NCBI GenBank assembly: GCA_964517345.1
Contig: CAZFBZ010000019.1
Coordinates: forward strand, 1-25,999
Length of the DNA: 25,999 nucleotides
Source of the DNA: DAISLF01 sp964517345
GTDB taxonomy: Bacteria; Patescibacteriota; Gracilibacteria; Peribacterales; Peribacteraceae
Direction of reading: 5' to 3'
The notes below the pieces were generated by a model, which searched no databases, had not been told where the DNA came from, and worked only from the letters and a program-made list of their open reading frames with translations. Positions 22,501 to 25,999 of the stretch are shown in pieces (position 1 is the first letter of the stretch; every line of letters starts with the position of its first letter). The position numbers and the translations under genes were made by a program.

Positions 22501-22587
22501 GACGACCGCGCTCAGCAGCAGAAGGCCGACTCCGCCGCGGAGCCGCCGGACGATATCCGGTGTGAGAGGGGACTCAGCGCGAGCCAT
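19507..22587 (-). CDS. DUF2339 giant polytopic membrane protein, 1026 aa
   Basis: Two N-terminal hydrophobic segments (about 20-62) precede a charged cytoplasmic linker of 100 residues. The DUF2339 core begins at about 167 with 'SVDWEQWVGKKLLQKLGIVI' and continues with 'LGRLALGVLGAGALLFAGEW', 'FTGGGLALLYIVVWAARVLY' and 'SIAWFTMLGGFLTPLLVAAN', closely matching the family. More than twenty further hydrophobic helices follow to the end. Late repeats share the pattern 'LRTGLILLCVWMAKN', 'RRTGLALLAVWMMRD' and 'LQGGLSILGIWMAVD'. The family's function is unknown; a transport or envelope role is a guess. The ATG at 22587 overlaps the marR 3' end by 14 nt, and the stop overlaps the next start, so marR-DUF2339-DUF3999 is one operon. 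Confidence 0.9.
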   Translation of the reverse strand: MARAESPLTPDIVRRLRGGVGLLLLSAVVLTVLLILPILFIAGEFGGGLISLIVLGVLCLPLAGLGKIRGALGDLEARMGGVPTPAPRREAPVREIIERPASEMFSEQTKEEKRRGKEIKNEDGELLMSSRPLFGGDAIRDLDEDLPATPRRERPATAPKSTMNSVDWEQWVGKKLLQKLGIVIVLIGMIVLLKYSFDNRIIGELGRLALGVLGAGALLFAGEWFQRKYRQWSQAFTGGGLALLYIVVWAARVLYAPALALNYGLIISPWMALGLYAFITLIGALAAIRYNAQSIAWFTMLGGFLTPLLVAANDPFPFGLAIYLLILSGGLLALAWYKRWNVLHIPCFLLTQMYLFTLVYREPLISDPLQFGIASVFFLLFASLPLIHQFRMKAPAKGDDLFLIVANGLATLFALNAAVGGWGDPAAAFVAFGLAAVYVLFAAAAISLRGTDAQLVNAYLVSGVALVTLGLYQQFHREWVAVAWAPFSALLAGVALFLRRRGALVCAFPILLGALLFLLLNSPAYPEGAAVWRPFFSNWALQSYVVFASVVAWVVALRRMPDALMGGENRHVVEQLGHTVLAVLLFVLVGIEVTGLQAVATLGLTYSYVFVALICLLAFWITGSLVWFGAAIIGQVLVLAFTFALGDGSGMIAPVLGGPAVTPFLHPWVGASAMAFVTTMAIMVVIIRKKDPRLQGPALKTLLIGTALAQVFAHFTVEIQHLAVSFAWTDLFAARVLSGWWILFALALLAYGEWRKIGKFSTSGLALLFLPLLKDILFQTGVQGRYELALWMALPAALVFFGDRRASSNILRTGLILLCVWMAKNALQSFQATGLLESVLWTGLPLVMALYGDVRGSQEIRRTGLALLAVWMMRDLVHLMQGGAGMYETVLWAIIPMGIAWIGAHRKSADLLQGGLSILGIWMAVDMLTHLGIGNVYDVWSSPLLRTLWTALVALTLMIAGFAERRSLLRRASIAIFAATVIKLLVFDFSFLSTGVRIVASIGTGLLMIGASYLYQRFDSATADSR

Positions 22588-23026
22588 GGTAGAAGGGGGA
22601 AGAGGGAAGAGAATCTGCGAGAGAGGAAAGGCTGTCGGCCAGAGCGCTCATGCTCGACGGAGAGTGACGCATGGGGCCGAGCGCGGCGTTGACGGCGGCG
22701 CGTGCGCGGATGACAGTTTTTTTGCCGAGGGCGCTCAGACGCATCGGGCGGCTGCGTCCGTCGCCGGCGCTGTGTCCGCGTTCAATGAGGTTCTTGGCCT
22801 CCAGGCTTTTGACGACCTGGGCGACCGACGGCGCAGTAGCCATGAGACGCGATCGGGCTTCCGCGGCCCGGATGCCGGGATGATTCTCGACGATGCGCAG
22901 CAGGTTGTACTCCGTGAGCGTGATGCGCAGGAGACGCACGGCATCTTCCGCCAGACGGCGCGAGAGCACGTAGCAGCGCGTGAGTTCGAGATAGAGCCGT
23001 TCATCGGGATGGATCAGGTCGGGCAT
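22574..23026 (-). CDS. MarR-family transcriptional regulator
   Basis: This 150-aa winged-helix protein has the MarR layout: N-terminal helices ('LYLELTRCYVLSRRLAEDAV'), 'LTEYNLLRIVENHPG', the HTH 'RAAEARSRLMATAPSVAQVV', the recognition/wing region 'KSLEAKNLIERGHSAGDGRS' and 'RPMRLSALGKKTVIRARAAV'. It is first in the operon with the DUF2339 and DUF3999-like genes and probably controls them. A perfect inverted repeat, TTAGTT-N5-AACTAA, lies 10 nt upstream of its start, inside the predicted leader, a typical place for MarR autorepression. MarR proteins usually respond to small phenolic or oxidant ligands; the ligand is unknown here. No Shine-Dalgarno. Confidence 0.9.
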   Translation of the reverse strand: MPDLIHPDERLYLELTRCYVLSRRLAEDAVRLLRITLTEYNLLRIVENHPGIRAAEARSRLMATAPSVAQVVKSLEAKNLIERGHSAGDGRSRPMRLSALGKKTVIRARAAVNAALGPMRHSPSSMSALADSLSSLADSLPSSPFYHGSR

Positions 23027-23036
23027 CCCGATGAAT

Positions 23037-23053
23037 TTAGTTAAGTGAACTAA
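23037..23053. promoter_or_regulatory. Candidate MarR operator
   Basis: TTAGTT (23037-23042) and AACTAA (23048-23053) form a perfect inverted repeat with a 5-nt centre. It lies between the predicted -10 and the marR start codon, so binding would block transcription initiation or early elongation. Confidence 0.55.
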
Positions 23054-23054
23054 C

Positions 23055-23085
23055 TATGTAAAGGGTATTTCTACGCATTCGTCAA
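23055..23085 (-). promoter_or_regulatory. Promoter of the marR operon
   Basis: On the minus strand TTGACG (23080-23085) is followed after 17 bp by TTTACA (23057-23062), or after 19 bp by TACATA (23055-23060). The -10 lies 28-30 nt before the marR ATG. The sequence is AT-rich. Confidence 0.5.
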
Positions 23086-23126
23086 AATAGCACTTTTGGT
23101 TATCTAGAAGCCTATATAAGCAATTT

Positions 23127-24602
23127 TCACTCCAAAACCATCGTGGCTGCATAGGCCTCCACCGGGGCCCGATCGTCGGTAAGGACCGGCAGATCCTCGG
23201 GGATTGGGGAGGTCCACAGGGTCATGCTGGTCAATTCCCCGAGCGTCTTCAGAAAGTTCTCCGGGGGCGCCTCGCGCGACGAGAACAGGACGATGTTTTG
23301 CAGGGAATCGGGCGAATTGTCCGGTGACACGCGCAGGACGGCGACATGCGGGAAGACCGCTCGGTACGTGGCGAGCTGGGCGCGGAGGAAATCGCTGCGC
23401 GGCCCCTGGATTCCCGAGACAATGTTGGTCACGACCATGCCGCCTGGTGCGAGGCGGGCGGCGATGGACATGAGCGCTTCGCGCGTCGTGAGGTGAAAGG
23501 GAATGGAGAGACTGGCGAGGAATGCGTCGACGTACACGATGTCGTAGGTTTCGCGGGAGCGGGCCACAAACGTGCGCCCGTCCTCGGCGTAGACGCGCAA
23601 GCGCGGGTCATCGATGAGACCGAAAAAGCGGCGCGCGAGATCGGTAATGCCGGGATCGATCTCCACCACATCCATCGTGGCCGTCGCGTGCTGGGCAAGA
23701 AAATGCCGCGGGTACGTGGATCCGCCACCGCCGATCATCAGCGTCTTTTTTGGATGCAAGACAGCCAGATTAGCCAGGTCGAATGCGCGCAGATAACCGG
23801 TCGCCAGCTCTTCGGGCGCATCCACATACATCATCGACTGCATGCCGTAGACGCTGTTGGTGAGATACCGGACCGGGCGCCCGGTCGCACTATCGGTGCC
23901 GTCCTGCACCCACGAGCGACCATAGGCTGTCTCGGCATCCTCGCGCAGCGTCAGGCCGTTCGCGGAGATATCCGACGGCATAAAGAACAACGGAATCCAG
24001 AGAAGAACGATCATCACGCCCGCCTCCGCCTCGCGGCGCGTCGGGCCAAGCAGCAAGAGCCCCTGGAGGACGAGCAGGCCGCTGAGGAACATCAGCGTGC
24101 CGGTGCTCCCGAGCCACATGGGCAGCCAGATACCGCCGAAGAACGTGCCCAGCACGCTGCCGAGCGTTGCGATGCCCGAGACGAGCCCAACCGTGCGCCC
24201 GGCGTCCTTGAGCTGGTGCATACGGACCTTGGCGACGTAGGGCGAGACCACACCGAGCGGGATCATGGCAGGCGCGAACAGCAGGAATATGACGATCGGC
24301 GCGAGCACGACGAGGCTGACAGACTGCACCGGCAGGAGCGGCAGAGCGGATTTGGCGTAGAGCACTCCGACGATGCCGAGCGCGGAACCGCAGAGCACGA
24401 TGGCGATCCCCCGCCGTGTCGGGAAGCGATCCGCGAGGATGCCGCCGAGGATGCCGCCGATACTGAGATGCAGGAGCAGCACGCCGATCAGACTCGTCCA
24501 CACGATGATGGACGTACCGAGCAGGGGAGCGAGCAGGCGGCCTCCCGTGAGTTCCAGCGCCATGGTGGCGAACCCCCCGATGAACGCGGTCAGCAGCAAC
24601 AT
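23127..24602 (-). CDS. Fused membrane transporter-like / spermidine-synthase-like protein
   Basis: The first 210 residues of this 491-aa protein form about seven membrane helices ('GRLLAPLLGTSIIVWTSLIG' onward). The C-terminus is a Rossmann methyltransferase/aminopropyltransferase fold: 'LMIGGGGSTYPRHF' (288-301), acidic ribose ligand in 'VVEIDP' (313-317), 'YAEDGRTF' (338-345) and 'YDIVYVDAF' (353-361). True spermidine synthases carry a catalytic Asp in a D-S-x-D-P type motif here; this protein has VDAF-LAS, so aminopropyl transfer is doubtful. It belongs to the widespread 'fused MFS/spermidine synthase' type, whose substrate is generally unknown. The ATG at 24602 (MLLLTAF) is chosen because TATCAT ends 7 nt before it; an ATG at 24611 overlaps that box. 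It is divergent from the secreted protein gene at 24666. Confidence 0.85.
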   Translation of the reverse strand: MLLLTAFIGGFATMALELTGGRLLAPLLGTSIIVWTSLIGVLLLHLSIGGILGGILADRFPTRRGIAIVLCGSALGIVGVLYAKSALPLLPVQSVSLVVLAPIVIFLLFAPAMIPLGVVSPYVAKVRMHQLKDAGRTVGLVSGIATLGSVLGTFFGGIWLPMWLGSTGTLMFLSGLLVLQGLLLLGPTRREAEAGVMIVLLWIPLFFMPSDISANGLTLREDAETAYGRSWVQDGTDSATGRPVRYLTNSVYGMQSMMYVDAPEELATGYLRAFDLANLAVLHPKKTLMIGGGGSTYPRHFLAQHATATMDVVEIDPGITDLARRFFGLIDDPRLRVYAEDGRTFVARSRETYDIVYVDAFLASLSIPFHLTTREALMSIAARLAPGGMVVTNIVSGIQGPRSDFLRAQLATYRAVFPHVAVLRVSPDNSPDSLQNIVLFSSREAPPENFLKTLGELTSMTLWTSPIPEDLPVLTDDRAPVEAYAATMVLE

Positions 24603-24609
24603 GCGCGCC

Positions 24610-24659
24610 ATGATACGGCGTCGGGGCGGGTCTGGACAGGTGACGGAATGGGATATGCT
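24610..24659. promoter_or_regulatory. Back-to-back leaderless promoters
   Basis: On the minus strand TATCAT (24610-24615) ends 7 nt before the ATG at 24602; its -35 would be TGTCCA (24633-24638), 17 bp upstream and poor. On the plus strand TATGCT (24654-24659) ends 6 nt before the ATG at 24666, with TGGACA (24633-24638; five of six consensus bases) 15 bp upstream. The two -35 positions coincide, so the two polymerases would compete. Confidence 0.45.
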
Positions 24660-24665
24660 GGTCGC

Positions 24666-25166
24666 ATGACCCGCTCCCGCCTCGCCACGCTCCTCGCCTT
24701 CGCGGCCGCCCTGCTCCTCGCAGCGAGCACGCTCGATATCTTCGATCCTCCGCCGACGGACCGAATGCGCAGGGTGTTTCCGGCGATGGAACAACTGCGC
24801 GTGACGGACTACCGCAGCCAGGACTGGTGCAGGAACATCGTCTACACGCGCGGCGCGTTCTCCGAGACGACGCACCCGACGACCTGCAATCTGTTCGATG
24901 ACACGCCGCGGGATTTTGATACCGACGCACAGCGCGATTTCGACGCGTTCGCGGAAGAACTGCGGCAGGCGGGCGTGGCGATCGACTGGCTCGACGCGGA
25001 GTACGGCTCGGGCGGGACGCTCGTCCGCGCGTCGTTCGAGAGCGCGACCATCGGCGGCTACCGCGGCTATCTGTACGAGCCGGGCTACGCGCTCCCGGGA
25101 GACGACTACAAGATCCGTTATCTGCCGATTGATCACGACTGGTACCTGCGCGAAGAGGAAGCGTAA
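24666..25166 (+). CDS. Secreted or lipid-bilayer-anchored protein of unknown function, 166 aa
   Basis: An N-terminal signal or anchor helix ('LATLLAFAAALLLAAS') precedes a soluble acidic domain of about 140 residues rich in Asp, Tyr and Arg. The domain includes 'DYRSQDWCRNIVYTRGAF', 'TTCNLFDDTPRDFDTDAQRD' and 'YRGYLYEPGYALPGDDYK'. Two cysteines about 21 residues apart may form a disulfide outside the cytoplasm. I do not recognise a family. The start is supported by TATGCT 6 nt upstream; the much longer open frame before it is antisense to the membrane/spermidine-synthase gene. It may share function with that divergent gene or with the Hcp-like gene 59 nt downstream, but this is only context. 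Confidence 0.8.
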   Translation: MTRSRLATLLAFAAALLLAASTLDIFDPPPTDRMRRVFPAMEQLRVTDYRSQDWCRNIVYTRGAFSETTHPTTCNLFDDTPRDFDTDAQRDFDAFAEELRQAGVAIDWLDAEYGSGGTLVRASFESATIGGYRGYLYEPGYALPGDDYKIRYLPIDHDWYLREEEA

Positions 25167-25190
25167 CTGGCGCAGTGGCGCCGGGATGAC

Positions 25191-25196
25191 TACAGT
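25191..25196 (+). promoter_or_regulatory. -10 box of the Hcp-like gene
   Basis: TACAGT ends 29 nt before the ATG at 25226. The leader (AGTGGCATTTATTCC then CTTCCTTCTTTTCGT) is pyrimidine-rich with no Shine-Dalgarno. The -35 is unclear. Confidence 0.35.
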
Positions 25197-25225
25197 AGTG
25201 GCATTTATTCCTTCCTTCTTTTCGT

Positions 25226-25813
25226 ATGAACGTGAAACGCAAATTCCTCACGGCCGCGACCGCCGCGAGCATGCTGTGCGCCGCGATGGTCGTTGCAGGC
25301 GTCTCAGCCCAGACTCCGCGTGCCGGCGACACGGGCGGCGCGCCAATCCCGACAGGCTGTTTTCTGAAGATCGACGGCGTCGAGGGTGAGGCCACGGGCG
25401 GCATGATTGAAGTCCTGTCCTGGAGCTGGGGAGCCAGCAACATGGGCACCTCGGGCCTGGGTGGTGGCGGTGGCGCGGGAAAGGCCTCGTTTAAGGATTT
25501 CCACTTCACCAAGACGCTCGACAAGTCCTCGCCCAAACTGTTCCTGGGCAGTGCAACCGGCGAGCACTTCCCGAAGGCCGTTCTGCGCTGCCGCAAGGCG
25601 GGCTCGAACAGCCAGGAGTATCTGAAGTACACGCTCAGCGACGTGATGGTGACCTCGTACCAGTCGGGAGGCACGGGAGCGGCTGCTCCGGCCGAACAGA
25701 TGAGCCTGAACTACGCGAAGATCGAATTTGAGTACAAGCCGCAGAAGGCTGACGGCAGCCTGGATGCACCGGTCAAAGCGGGTTACGACCTGAAGGCCAA
25801 CAAGAAAATCTGA
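25226..25813 (+). CDS. Hcp-family (type VI secretion tube-like) protein with a Sec signal peptide
   Basis: Residues 1-28 of this 195-aa protein are a classical signal peptide ('KRKFLTAATAASMLCAAMVV', 'AGVSA'). The mature part matches the Hcp1 fold order: 'CFLKIDGVEGEATGG', 'IEVLSWSWGASN', a Gly-rich loop, 'GKASFKDFHFTKTLDKSSPK', 'AVLRCRKAG', 'QEYLKYTLSDVMVTSYQSGG', 'MSLNYAKIEFEYKPQKADGS' and 'VKAGYDLKANKKI'. True T6SS Hcp forms hexameric rings and has no signal peptide. Here export would be by Sec, so the protein may build extracellular rings or tubes without a T6SS. No other T6SS gene is in the window. A perfect terminator follows. Confidence 0.9.
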   Translation: MNVKRKFLTAATAASMLCAAMVVAGVSAQTPRAGDTGGAPIPTGCFLKIDGVEGEATGGMIEVLSWSWGASNMGTSGLGGGGGAGKASFKDFHFTKTLDKSSPKLFLGSATGEHFPKAVLRCRKAGSNSQEYLKYTLSDVMVTSYQSGGTGAAAPAEQMSLNYAKIEFEYKPQKADGSLDAPVKAGYDLKANKKI

Positions 25814-25836
25814 TCGCCGTTTTCACGCGACACATT

Positions 25837-25864
25837 CAGCCGGGGCGCATGCCCCGGCTGTTTT
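25837..25864 (+). terminator. Rho-independent terminator of the Hcp-like gene
   Basis: CAGCCGGGGC (25837-25846) pairs perfectly with GCCCCGGCTG (25851-25860) around loop GCAT, followed by TTTT. Confidence 0.9.
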
Positions 25865-25875
25865 GAAAAACGCTC

Positions 25876-25904
25876 TTGCAGGACCCGGCGGCCTGCCCCA
25901 CAAT
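25876..25904 (+). promoter_or_regulatory. Promoter of the gene starting at 25987
   Basis: TTGCAG (25876-25881), a 17-bp spacer and CACAAT (25899-25904) give a leader of about 75 nt. Confidence 0.45.
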
Positions 25905-25970
25905 CCGCGCCCAACGCGTCCGGATTTTGCCTCCGCAGGCGACCGCGCACGTTGGATTCCCTTTCCTACG

Positions 25971-25999
25971 AGGAGGACCCATCATCATGAATGGTGGGC
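25971..25999 (+). CDS. Start of a truncated gene with a canonical Shine-Dalgarno
   Basis: AGGAGG (25971-25976) lies 10 nt before ATG (25987), and the frame reads MNGG before the window ends. The product cannot be named. It is the only textbook ribosome-binding site found at a gene start here, and it goes with a long leader, in contrast to the leaderless neighbours. Confidence 0.5.

Noticed and set aside
20425..22692. 755-aa open frame antisense to the DUF2339 gene
   Set aside because: The product is almost only Glu, Arg, Asp, Ala and His, a mirror of the hydrophobic codons on the other strand.
1..25999. tRNA, rRNA, CRISPR array, transposase or alternative genetic code
   Set aside because: No T-loop/acceptor pattern, no regularly spaced repeats and no transposase motifs were seen. 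TGA ends many clearly recognised genes (the decarboxylase, fbaB, gatC, gatA), so UGA-to-Gly recoding does not apply.

Overview
The window is GC-rich, densely packed bacterial DNA, about 26 kb, with TGA clearly used as a stop codon. It looks like a chromosomal segment of a metagenome-derived, probably monoderm bacterium. Supporting signs are a 1406-residue SLH-anchored S-layer-type protein, a FemAB-like peptide-bridge enzyme, secreted proteins with thrombospondin type-3 repeats, gatC-gatA, and a 100-N scaffold gap. I lean towards the candidate phyla radiation (Peribacteria/Peregrinibacteria-like), but nothing here proves the taxon.

Layout. 1-2.6 kb: a winged-helix regulator with an AT-rich promoter, then a diaminopimelate-decarboxylase-like gene. 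2.6-4.4 kb: a Mn-type superoxide dismutase (minus), followed in frame by a diverged echo of its own C-terminus; a FemAB-like gene broken by the N gap; and a cluster of short dispersed repeats. 4.4-9.7 kb: the S-layer gene and a long non-coding, structured upstream region. 9.7-11.8 kb: cysS, a tract of five strong hairpins and a 61-residue small protein. 11.8-16.4 kb: class I fructose-bisphosphate aldolase, yidC and rnpA (minus), and gatC-gatA (plus). 16.6-18.2 kb: an unrecognised protein converging on a MerR-like, coiled-coil, pSK1-Par-like protein. 18.3-23.1 kb: a minus-strand operon marR > DUF2339 giant membrane protein > DUF3999-like protein with thrombospondin repeats. 23.1-26 kb: a fused membrane/spermidine-synthase-like protein, a divergent secreted protein, a signal-peptide-bearing Hcp-like protein, and the start of another gene.

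The genes combine housekeeping (translation, membrane insertion, central carbon, wall precursor) with cell-surface functions (S-layer, wall bridge, secreted Hcp, Ca-binding surface protein). The most striking regulatory pattern is that -10 boxes lie either 6-9 nt or 26-30 nt before start codons, nearly always without a Shine-Dalgarno. This suggests widespread leaderless or short-leader transcripts. The gene beginning at 25987 is the clear exception, with AGGAGG.

All function calls come from reading motifs by eye. No database search, alignment or folding was run.
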